In this document: piece by piece, positions 44,891-52,538 of the stretch
Layout of the letters: each line of letters begins with the position of its first letter
Position numbering within the stretch: the stretch's first letter is position 1
Source of the DNA: Gracilibacillus sp. YIM 98692
Lineage (GTDB): Bacteria; Bacillota; Bacilli; Bacillales; Amphibacillaceae
Direction of reading: 5' to 3'
Assembly: GCF_010993965.1 (NCBI RefSeq)
Contig: NZ_WIXM01000001.1
Span: forward strand, 372,001 to 436,000
Length of the DNA stretch: 64,000 nt
Notes under the pieces: generated by a model
Database searches by the model: none
Seen by the model: only the letters and a program-made list of their open reading frames with translations
What the model was told of the DNA's origin: nothing
Position numbers and translations under genes: made by a program

Positions 44891-45385
44891 CTATTCTCCA
44901 TTCTCATGAGAAGTTAATTTCACATTCCATTCATAATTTACCTTTAAAGCATTGGCTGACAAATTCGAACTTCCAACAATTAATGAATAATATGTATTAT
45001 GTTGAAAAATATATCCCTTTGAGTGAAATCCATCCACATCTGCAATTCTAACCTCTACATTTTTAAGCTTTAATAATTCCTGAAAAACTTTAGGTTGATT
45101 AAAATATTGATAAGTCGAAGTAAGAATACGACCATTTATTCCTTTTTCATGTAAATCTAGCAAATGTGACTTCAATACTGCTAAGCCACTCTCTGTGATA
45201 AAAGCAACAGAGAACATAAATGACTGACATGACTTCAACTCATCTATTAGACTAGTTAAAACATCTTGCCGTTTATCTATATTATTTACTAAAAGTTCTG
45301 GCTTAAATCTCCCGGAATGAATGTATTCTTTATCAATGAACCCTTTATGGAAAGAGTTCTGTAGTTGCTGGATAAGTGGATCCAT
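44891..45385 (-). CDS. PLD-family nuclease domain (N-terminal part of the split PLD-helicase gene)
   Basis: A 164-residue PLD nuclease domain. The HKD-type motif is HSKGYIFQ near 120 with SSNLSANAL near 138, and RILTSTYQYF marks the strand before it. Family proteins have this domain as residues 1-170 of a 950-residue PLD-helicase-DUF3427 protein. The stop after HENGE lies within the overlap with the helicase frame. Whether the break is real, a sequencing error, or allows two working polypeptides cannot be told here. GGTGAT precedes the ATG. Confidence 0.8.
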   Translation of the reverse strand: MDPLIQQLQNSFHKGFIDKEYIHSGRFKPELLVNNIDKRQDVLTSLIDELKSCQSFMFSVAFITESGLAVLKSHLLDLHEKGINGRILTSTYQYFNQPKVFQELLKLKNVEVRIADVDGFHSKGYIFQHNTYYSLIVGSSNLSANALKVNYEWNVKLTSHENGE

Positions 45386-45780
45386 TTTAAAATCACCTTT
45401 TTGTGTTGTCTATTATTGTTATGAAACTATTTAATCACCATTATATGGGATTAAATTACTAGTTTCAATATTTTTAATGCAGTGATGAGTTATTAGAATG
45501 TTTGGTGAACAAGTCATTTTTTGGAAAAAGCAAATTTTATTACTTCTCTTCAATTCGTATTTTTGAAGGTATTTGTGACATTGCGTATAATCAATCATAA
45601 AATCTGGTAAGCGTTAAGTAGCTTAGACCTAGATAATATTGGTATTTACTTGCAAACGGTATACCTTCAGTAGTATAAACCCCTGTATCAACCTTCCTAG
45701 GGTGTTAGCAACTCATTAAACAATAAAGAAAATCAACTTGAATAGGACAAGCAGGCGATATCATACCTTTTATAAATGAG
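45386..45780. other. Gene-free region before the methyltransferase gene
   Basis: About 395 bp between the divergent PLD-helicase and methyltransferase genes. It should hold both promoters, but I see no clear motif, repeat or small gene. Confidence 0.5.
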
Positions 45781-45801
45781 TTGGACAGGGAGGAGAAAAT
45801 T

Positions 45802-46641
45802 TTGGAGTTAATAATGTATAACAAAGATTCAACAGTTGGAATGAATGAATTTCAAACAGGGTCTATTGACTTGATTGTTACAAGCCCTCCTTACTGGAAT
45901 ATAATTGATTATAATCATCCAGATCAATTAGGAAAAGGTTTGACTTATAAGATGTTTCTTGAAAATTTAAAAAAGAATCTGTTTGAATGTATGAGAGTTC
46001 TAAAAGAAGATGCCTTTATATGTATAGTAGTAGGTGATGTTAGGACTGGAGACTATAAGCAAAATGGGCGCCCTAGAATTTATTCATTACAGTCTAGTAT
46101 AATAGAATACTTTACAGAGGAGATGGATTTTGATTTATTTCAGCACTTTATTTGGGAGAAATACGGGGTCAAAAAAAGAAAAGGCCCTAATATTTATGGA
46201 TCGGTTGGTACTGGAAAAAATAAAGATAAAGCTGTACCCCCACTACTATACTCTGATCTAATAATGGAACACATTTTAGTTTTTAGAAAACCCGGCAAAA
46301 GAAGTAGAGGGACAATTCCTGAAAGATTAACTCAAGAAGAAAATATACTTATGAAAAATGACTTAGTTGAATGGTTAAATCCTATATGGAAAATCCATTC
46401 CCCTCCAAATCCTAAACATCCAGCTACTTTCCCTGATGATTTAACTTATCGATTAATTAAATTATTTAGTTTAAAGGATGATAAAGTTCTAGACCCTTTT
46501 GCGGGTACTGGTACTACCTTAATTAACGCTTTAAAACTAAACAGAAATGCTTATGGATATGAGATAAGTAAAGAATACACAGAAATCATTAAAAATAATC
46601 TAAACCTAAAATACATAGATGAAAACTGCCTTTCACTGTAA
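45802..46641 (+). CDS. Site-specific DNA methyltransferase (beta class, probably N4-cytosine)
   Basis: A 279-residue methyltransferase with the catalytic motif TSPPYWN near residue 28 before the SAM motif DPFAGTGTT near 235, the order of the beta class. SPPY is most common in N4-cytosine enzymes. A TTG start at 45802 follows GGGAGGAG at six to seven bases; the earlier TTG at 45781 lies before this site. Its 3' end overlaps by 9 bp the end of the opposite-strand gene 46633-47799, the expected layout of a two-gene type II restriction-modification system. Target sequence unknown. Confidence 0.88.
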   Translation: MELIMYNKDSTVGMNEFQTGSIDLIVTSPPYWNIIDYNHPDQLGKGLTYKMFLENLKKNLFECMRVLKEDAFICIVVGDVRTGDYKQNGRPRIYSLQSSIIEYFTEEMDFDLFQHFIWEKYGVKKRKGPNIYGSVGTGKNKDKAVPPLLYSDLIMEHILVFRKPGKRSRGTIPERLTQEENILMKNDLVEWLNPIWKIHSPPNPKHPATFPDDLTYRLIKLFSLKDDKVLDPFAGTGTTLINALKLNRNAYGYEISKEYTEIIKNNLNLKYIDENCLSL

Positions 46642-47799
46642 AAAATTATTTTCAATGTCCCTAAATTCATTTTCTATAAAATGATTTGTTCTATAAGCAT
46701 TTGAGCTACTTTCCTTTATGTTAGATATTAAATTCGTTACTTTTTCTTTTAACAATCTACTTGCCTCTAATTCATCAGATATCTTACTAGATATATACTC
46801 TAATAATGAAAAATATTGATTTGGAGTTATTTCACGAGTGTTTTGTTGCGTGTAAACGTCAAATAGTATAGGAAAAATTAACTCTCCCAAATCACCGTAC
46901 GCTTCGGATACCGATATACCTTTATTACCATTAATAATTATTTCTCTTTCTTTTTCAAAGCTAAACACTCTAGTCCATTTTGTTTTTCCACTTTTATATT
47001 CATCATTCCATAGGGGGATGCTTGGGTCAATCCCGTGAATATCACAATATTCTTCACGACTCATGATAGGTGATGTTACTTTACCTACAAATAGCTTTTG
47101 TAATTTCCAATTTGGGTAAATAGCATTTTGATCTTTCCAGTATTTATTTAATTTTTGTTTTATTTGAAATTCACCACCAGACTTAACAAAAAGAATTTTA
47201 TCACCTTTTGCTAAGTCAAAACTAGTCAAATTATTAGTTGGACACCATATTCCACTTAATCTAGCAGGTTTTACAGGGTATGTTCTATAATGGTGATAAA
47301 AATTATTCACTTGACTAGTAAGCCATATTTTTTGATATTTATTGTCTCTGTTTTGAAGTTGTTTTTGTATGAGCCTGTTAAAATTTTCAATTACAAAAGC
47401 CCGAAAATCTTCAATATCAATTTCATAAATATCGACTTTAAATTTATTAATTAATCCATTTGGTAATAAATCGTGTTTTAGTACAATAATACAACCATTT
47501 TCCTTTTTAAATTTATTAAATTCCCTATCATATTTATCAATTTTATGATAATCAAATAATGATGTAAGAAATTTCACTTCGGCAGGCCGAACTCTATTAG
47601 TACCTTCAAATAACATTTCATTTATATCTGGAAAAGAAGTTTCTATTGGTTTTATCATATTTACTTTAAATAATGCTCTTTTTAGAACCCTCTTTCCTTT
47701 GCTAAAAGTTTTATACAAATATAACTTATTTTGCTTTGTCCTATACTCCAAGTATTCATAAATTACTCTTTCATGTAAAAAAGCTTTCGCAGTAGACAC
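46633..47799 (-). CDS. Candidate type II restriction endonuclease paired with the convergent methyltransferase
   Basis: A 388-residue protein that I cannot assign to a named family. The N-terminal third has FPD near 56-58 and RPAEVKF near 71-77, spaced like the PD-(D/E)xK nuclease active site (Asp58, Glu74, Lys76). The middle part (about 190-240) has SGIWCPTNN and KGDKILFVKSGGEF, reminiscent of a PUA/EVE-type beta barrel that reads modified bases. A helical C-terminal region follows. Convergent overlap with the methyltransferase strongly suggests a cognate nuclease. Activity and fold are inferences. Confidence 0.6.
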   Translation of the reverse strand: MSTAKAFLHERVIYEYLEYRTKQNKLYLYKTFSKGKRVLKRALFKVNMIKPIETSFPDINEMLFEGTNRVRPAEVKFLTSLFDYHKIDKYDREFNKFKKENGCIIVLKHDLLPNGLINKFKVDIYEIDIEDFRAFVIENFNRLIQKQLQNRDNKYQKIWLTSQVNNFYHHYRTYPVKPARLSGIWCPTNNLTSFDLAKGDKILFVKSGGEFQIKQKLNKYWKDQNAIYPNWKLQKLFVGKVTSPIMSREEYCDIHGIDPSIPLWNDEYKSGKTKWTRVFSFEKEREIIINGNKGISVSEAYGDLGELIFPILFDVYTQQNTREITPNQYFSLLEYISSKISDELEASRLLKEKVTNLISNIKESSSNAYRTNHFIENEFRDIENNFLQ

Positions 47800-47954
47800 T
47801 TATATCACTCCAAGCTATTGTTAGTGACATTATGCCCACTTTTATGATGTTTTAAATTATTACTTTTACTTTTTCTAAAATAAATTTATATATAAGAATT
47901 ATTAGTAGAATCGAGTAAAGGACGGATATATTAGGTGGAACGAAAACGATGTGA

Positions 47955-48536
47955 GTTAAACTAGTAAGCGATGATGAAACAACCATAACTATTCCACCTA
48001 ATAATACAGTATGTATATTCACTGTAGAAGCTATCTGGGTATCTCGTAGAATTGGTGGTACTTACCATCCTAGAGTTTCTTTAGTTGCAAAGGGAATAGG
48101 CAATATATCTACTATCCTAGATCCACAATGGCATGGTCTGTCATTAGTAGCCGTAAACAATCCTACTTCTAGAACAATTAAAATTAGCGTTGGGCAAGCC
48201 TTTGTTTCAATCATGTTATATTATTTAAAAAATCCTGCTACAAAAGGAATAATAGAAAACCAAGCTAGTCGACCTGATATTTCATCTAAATTTAACCTAA
48301 CAACTGAGGAAGAGACGTTTCTTAATGAACAATGGCATAGGAATCAGCATAGTCTTGTTACAAAAATGGTGCACTCTCAAAGCTACAAAAGTTTACTGGA
48401 GGATAAAGCTAAATTTAAAAGAAATATCGTTAGTATATTAGACCATAATCTAGTAGGCGGTTTATTAGGGATTAATTGCATGCGTTATTGGTGGAATAAT
48501 TTTATTTTCTCTTGGTATGAATTAAAAACAATATAA
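47955..48536 (+). pseudogene. 5'-truncated dUTPase/dCTP-deaminase-fold protein
   Basis: The frame is open from a TGA at 47952 to the TAA at 48536 (193 codons) but has no start codon near its beginning. The translation has TITIPPNNTVCIFTVEAIW, then GGTYHPRVSLVAKG and LDPQWHGLSLVAVNN, the trimeric dUTPase/dCTP-deaminase core. The Glu that activates water in Dcd enzymes seems replaced (LSLVAV for the usual LTLEL), so the parent may be a non-catalytic relative. The C-terminal 107 residues add a helical tail. Loss of the first codons makes it a probable pseudogene. Confidence 0.6.
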
Positions 48537-48658
48537 ATAGGGATATTTTTTAGATCACATGCACCTTCCATTTATTAAACTAGAATATGTTAACTTAATT
48601 TTTTTAATAATAAAGTTGTTATACTATGAAATTGATTTTAAATTGTAGGGAGTTTAAA

Positions 48659-48703
48659 TTGGCTAACTTGTTTCTTATTGGAAATAGATTTGATATTAAT
48701 ACT
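48659..48703 (+). pseudogene. N-terminal remnant of an AbiH-type abortive infection gene
   Basis: A TTG start with AGGGAG seven bases upstream begins a peptide ANLFLIGNRFDINT, the typical AbiH opening (LFxIGNGFDxxHGL). The homology stops where a GGTGCCTGTCAC repeat begins at 48703. The frame then stays open only by chance to 48772, overlapping the end of the HNH gene. It appears that the body of AbiH was deleted at the repeat. Confidence 0.5.
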
Positions 48704-48716
48704 TGGTGCCTGTCAC
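48703..48716 (+). repeat. GGTGCCTGTCAC repeat copy at the AbiH remnant/HNH junction
   Basis: It shares the GGTGCCTGT core with the copies at 23116, 50638 and, less exactly, 54637 and 54925, all on the plus strand. A second half-site TGTCAC occurs at 48729-48734. Confidence 0.6.
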
Positions 48717-48729
48717 TCCCCGAATTATG

Positions 48730-49719
48730 TCACGGACTCCAAATCGTATCGAAACCATTTTTAATCGAGTAATCGTAAAGTAAAATGATCTTTTTGTCTT
48801 TGTAGTTCGTCATTAATTTTTTAACATCTGTATCTTCTTGTTTTTGCTTATTCAATTCGTTATTCCTCTCAATAATAACCCCCAGGTAATCTCTAGTTGG
48901 AAGTTTGTCGCTTTTGGAACTGTTACACGTATTACAGGATAGAACAAGATTCCAAATCTGATCAGACTGCACAAACGACCATGGGATAAAATGATCCACA
49001 TGGGTTTGTCTATTCCTGCTTGCTAATGATTTTCCACAATAGAAACAGGTCGAATCAAAATAGTGTAGTAGCAATTTTTCAAACGGGTGTAAAGAAGAAC
49101 GTCTTGCAATACTTTCCACTTTTCCAAGTAAATAATTAATACTTGGCACTTCATTCAATTTTTCAATCATTGTAGCCATATGATAATTGGTAAGATTCAC
49201 AATTAACCGTTGATAATTTAACATAAAGCGATGAACAACAGGGTTTAACCGCAAGCATTCTTGCTTATGATCGAAAGCATAAAAATTTCCTCTTGTATCC
49301 CCATAAAGTGCGCCATACACATTTTCTTTCATCGTACGTTTTACTTGACTGACGAGCTTTACCTGTAAGTCTAAATCAATCTTATCAAAACTAATCTCAG
49401 CTGGAATGCCATGTTTCATTTGCGCTTCCTTTATAATTGTGACTACCCTCGCATTTTTCCCTCTATTTTGTTTGACTAAATTATGATGGGCGATCAGGTT
49501 CCAATAGATTTTTGTAAAGGAATAGGCCAACTGATCATAGGTCAACTCAAATTGATCATTGATCTGGTATAGGTTTTCAATCAAAGATTTGATCAGTGCA
49601 TATTTATAAGTCGAGGACTTAACGGATTTGCTAGATAATACAATGGTAAAAATTCGCCAAATATCCTCATCTGTTATGTATGTCTCTTGGAGCTCTCCCA
49701 CCTTTAACTTATGACTCAT
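48730..49719 (-). CDS. HNH endonuclease of a two-gene operon
   Basis: A 329-residue protein. The C-terminal half contains an HNH nuclease with zinc cysteines: CFYCGKSL near 235, HVDHFIPWS near 250, N in NLVLSC, and CNTCNSSKSD near 275. The N-terminal 200 residues are helical with no recognised motif and may sense the target. ATG at 49719 with GAGGTTGA upstream is preferred over an ATG four codons earlier. It overlaps the MazG-like gene by 11 bp, so they are translated together. Confidence 0.85.
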   Translation of the reverse strand: MSHKLKVGELQETYITDEDIWRIFTIVLSSKSVKSSTYKYALIKSLIENLYQINDQFELTYDQLAYSFTKIYWNLIAHHNLVKQNRGKNARVVTIIKEAQMKHGIPAEISFDKIDLDLQVKLVSQVKRTMKENVYGALYGDTRGNFYAFDHKQECLRLNPVVHRFMLNYQRLIVNLTNYHMATMIEKLNEVPSINYLLGKVESIARRSSLHPFEKLLLHYFDSTCFYCGKSLASRNRQTHVDHFIPWSFVQSDQIWNLVLSCNTCNSSKSDKLPTRDYLGVIIERNNELNKQKQEDTDVKKLMTNYKDKKIILLYDYSIKNGFDTIWSP

Positions 49720-50038
49720 CTTCAACCTCAACTAGAAAAATTTTATCCTTAAATCCTCCACGTTTTTCTGCTTTTTGCTGACGAATTTTCTCGACCTCTT
49801 CCATCGTTGTACCATCTTTGTAAGCCAGGGTATGAATGACTTCTAATACATCCGCTAACTCTTCTAAACGATCCTGATCATTTTCAGCGGCAAAGTATTC
49901 CTCTACTTCCTCACCCAGTTTAGCTCCTAATGCTGTTATGTAGTCTTCATCATCTAGTATCTTCGTTTCATAATTCTTTCCGGATTTTTCAATGATTTGC
50001 GGAACCAAATCTCGCACTAATTTATTGTACTCTGGCAT
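49709..50038 (-). CDS. MazG-like nucleoside-triphosphate pyrophosphohydrolase
   Basis: A 109-residue protein starting PEYNKLVRDLVPQII, the opening of the phosphoribosyl-ATP pyrophosphohydrolase-like (MazG superfamily) group. The metal-binding helices EEVEEYF and RLEELADVLEVI carry the ExxE and ExxD acidic pairs near residues 39-67. It probably hydrolyses a nucleotide triphosphate or alarmone. It leads a tight operon with the HNH nuclease gene, which suggests that the two act together, for example nucleotide control coupled to DNA cutting. Confidence 0.85.
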   Translation of the reverse strand: MPEYNKLVRDLVPQIIEKSGKNYETKILDDEDYITALGAKLGEEVEEYFAAENDQDRLEELADVLEVIHTLAYKDGTTMEEVEKIRQQKAEKRGGFKDKIFLVEVEDES

Positions 50039-50161
50039 GATTAGCTTCCTTTCTATAATGAAACTCCTTCATAATTTGTAGTAATTATGTGTTTTAATGA
50101 TGCGAAAGTTGAGTTATTTATTATACATTTGTTGAAAGTATTTGTTCTCTTCTCGTTTTCC

Positions 50162-50533
50162 TCAACCACAGCATTTCTTATATTTTTTCCCACTACCACA
50201 TGGGCAAGGGTCGTTTCTACCAATTTTCTGTTCATTAACTACAGGAACTTGCATTTCTTCATCTGATTCTGCGTCTATATATTTCCGTAAATAGTACTCA
50301 GGAAGTTTCCCCAACTTTTTACAGTAACGTTTTTCATTATATACTTCTTCATTTTTCATCATATCAAACATTTCTTCTCCTAATACAGCAGCAATCATTT
50401 CCTTTGATTCATTCTCGGCATAACCAAGATCAAATAATCGATTTAATGCTTTTTTCGTACATTTTGGATCATTATCACGTAATTGATTATCTACAACCTC
50501 AAGCATTTGAGCCTTTAATCTATAGTTCACCAC
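50162..50533 (-). CDS. SEC-C motif protein (DUF1841-like)
   Basis: A 123-residue protein ending in the zinc-binding SEC-C motif [18 protein letters not shown]. The N-terminal part is helical ([25 protein letters not shown] pattern), as in DUF1841. A GTG pair at 50533/50530 follows GAAGGAGAGA and is the likely start; an ATG at 50557 lies before the ribosome site. SEC-C modules bind zinc and often protein or nucleic acid partners. No specific role is known. Confidence 0.75.
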   Translation of the reverse strand: MVNYRLKAQMLEVVDNQLRDNDPKCTKKALNRLFDLGYAENESKEMIAAVLGEEMFDMMKNEEVYNEKRYCKKLGKLPEYYLRKYIDAESDEEMQVPVVNEQKIGRNDPCPCGSGKKYKKCCG

Positions 50534-50637
50534 GGGAATCTCTCCTTCATCTTTCAAGTTTAAATAGGCTTTTCATATAGTGTAATAATTCATTCGAGAT
50601 TTACCAACTCCTATCTCTTAGCGAAACTGTTGTGTGG

Positions 50638-50664
50638 ATTTAATGGTGCCTGTGGTCAATACCC
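50638..50664 (+). repeat. 27-bp dispersed repeat with GGTGCCTGT core, copy 2
   Basis: Identical over 27 bases to 23116-23142. It lies between the SEC-C and AbiE genes, in a short gene-free stretch. Confidence 0.8.
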
Positions 50665-50732
50665 AATTTAGTAGAGTGCACTCATACCGTCCAATTGAAA
50701 CCTTTAGTTATTGTAATAATTGCATATCGAAT

Positions 50733-51719
50733 TTATTTAAATTCTATTAAATTAGCTGGATTTACCGGAATCACATCTGGTAGCCAACCTCTAGTAACGA
50801 TCTCTTGCAAGGAGTTAATGGAAATTTCATAATCAACATACTCTGATAAAAACTCTCTTGTATTTGTCTCATAATCTTCCTTAAAAACAGCATCGTTTAT
50901 TATTTCTTGTAATACATCTAATAGTTCAAAACCTGCTTCACAGGAATATGTTTTCTTGCCTATCCTTCGCGTTTCTATTATTTGACTTACAAGAGATGTT
51001 AAGTTTTTTGTATTTAGTAAGCCGCTTTGATAAATCATATGAATATCATAAATATGTCGTGATTTGCGGTTATAGTCCTTTTCATGATGATAGTCACATA
51101 TAGCAAATAACTTGTCCAAAAAAGTCCTATCGATAGATTGAGTACTCATAGAAAAAGGAGCCAAATGATACTCCTCAATTAAATTTATTAAATTCTCTTT
51201 TTCTAAAAATTTAGTTATGTAGTTACTAACAGGTTTTACTTCGCACGGGAATGCTTTAAATGCAAGTGTTGTTTCAATGAGAATATGATCTAGCATTTGT
51301 AAGTCATCCACATCCTTATAAGTCTGATTGTAACCAATCCTATACTTATTAAAATGTCTTTTAGATCGTATGGGTTCCTCATGTTCATCATTTAATAAAG
51401 TAAAATCTAGTTTCTCTATTGTTTCTTTAATTGATTGAATCAATGGTTCTTGGTTTCTCTTCAATGGGCCACTTGTTAACTTATTCCCTTCAAAATTGAT
51501 CGTTAAATCAATGTCCTCCGAAAAACGATTTATGACATCATAACATTTTGAAAGAGAGGTCCCGCCTTTAAATACTATATTTGGCGCAACCTCATGTAGT
51601 TTTTTTAACAATAGTGATACGTAATAATCCTTTTCCACTTGAAAAGGTAGTAAGTTAAATTCATCTGATGCAGCTTCAACTACTTCTTGAAATACTTCCT
51701 TATTTCCGTGCAAATTCAT
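50733..51719 (-). CDS. abiEii: AbiEii/AbiGii-family nucleotidyltransferase toxin
   Basis: A 328-residue toxin of the type IV AbiE system. The nucleotidyltransferase motif is KGGTSLSK near residue 52 followed by FSEDIDL near 66 with both metal-binding Asp. HHEKDYNRKSRHIYDIHMI near 215 is a second conserved stretch. It overlaps the antitoxin gene by 20 bp. Toxins of this family transfer nucleotides to tRNA or other targets and stop growth upon phage infection. No damage is visible. Confidence 0.9.
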   Translation of the reverse strand: MNLHGNKEVFQEVVEAASDEFNLLPFQVEKDYYVSLLLKKLHEVAPNIVFKGGTSLSKCYDVINRFSEDIDLTINFEGNKLTSGPLKRNQEPLIQSIKETIEKLDFTLLNDEHEEPIRSKRHFNKYRIGYNQTYKDVDDLQMLDHILIETTLAFKAFPCEVKPVSNYITKFLEKENLINLIEEYHLAPFSMSTQSIDRTFLDKLFAICDYHHEKDYNRKSRHIYDIHMIYQSGLLNTKNLTSLVSQIIETRRIGKKTYSCEAGFELLDVLQEIINDAVFKEDYETNTREFLSEYVDYEISINSLQEIVTRGWLPDVIPVNPANLIEFK

Positions 51720-52341
51720 TATAAAGCTCCATTTCTAATATATTTTCCAATGTTTTTCTCGGATATTTTTTTAGATACTGATTTAATTCACTGATGGTAA
51801 AATTAGCATCCTTTAAATATCTCCTTATAGAATCAACGGATTTTTCTAATGGAATTTCACTTATTCGATCGAAATCATTCAATAAATCTAATACTTGCAA
51901 CAGTTTATAGTTCTGACTATCGATTCTTATTCTTGGTTTCTTTAGTTTCACAACTTTTTTGCCAAGTGTTACTTCATATTCAGGTCTTCCTGTTTCATTC
52001 GTTACAATCGTTGTCATACTGGCTGTTTGTGAAGTTAAACCAAGCTGATTCGAAAAATTTGTTCCCGTTATATAACCTATTACATTTTTATCAATTGGTT
52101 TTATATATCTTCGTCTTATTACTTTATCTATGTTTACACGTGGCTTCTTTAATACACTGTTGGCTCTTGGTACGTAATAAATACCATTCCTAACTTTAAT
52201 TAAATTACCTTTATCAGACAATCTTTTCAAATTTTGACGTAAGGCTTCATCGGACATATTGATACGCTTTTTCAAATCTTTCGTAAATACAGGCTCATCA
52301 TATCCATATTCTTTTAAAATGACTTCATACACCTTATTCAC
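51700..52341 (-). CDS. abiEi: AbiEi-family antitoxin/transcriptional regulator
   Basis: A 213-residue protein with an N-terminal winged helix (FTKDLKKRINMSDEALRQNLKRL, about 18-40, and the wing GNLIKVRNGIYYV). The rest resembles DUF6088/AbiEi, with GYITGTNFSNQLGLTSQTA near 90. It starts with GTG at 52341, seven bases after GGAGGG. AbiEi represses the operon and counters the toxin without direct complex formation in known systems. Confidence 0.88.
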   Translation of the reverse strand: MNKVYEVILKEYGYDEPVFTKDLKKRINMSDEALRQNLKRLSDKGNLIKVRNGIYYVPRANSVLKKPRVNIDKVIRRRYIKPIDKNVIGYITGTNFSNQLGLTSQTASMTTIVTNETGRPEYEVTLGKKVVKLKKPRIRIDSQNYKLLQVLDLLNDFDRISEIPLEKSVDSIRRYLKDANFTISELNQYLKKYPRKTLENILEMELYNEFARK

Positions 52342-52481
52342 CTTACATCCCTCCTAATACATTTATTATATCATCAAAATTAACGATCATGTAACATATT
52401 TATATATCATTTTTCCCAAACGTGACATTTATTAATCAATAATTTATATTCAACAATTGATTTCGTTTGATTTTTAAAATA

Positions 52482-52521
52482 ACACCTTTCTATTCGAATA
52501 ATGTTTCGATTAGAAAGGTGT
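52482..52521 (-). terminator. Terminator after the efflux gene
   Basis: ACACCTTTCTA (52482-52492) and TAGAAAGGTGT (52511-52521) form a perfect 11-bp stem, 17 bp after the MFS stop on the minus strand. A TTATTTT tract follows. Confidence 0.75.
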
Positions 52522-52538
52522 GTGGATATTTCATGACT

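Noticed and set aside
48659-48772. Complete 37-residue gene
   Set aside because: Only the first 14 or so residues look like a protein family (AbiH); the rest is the repeat and the antisense of the HNH gene end.
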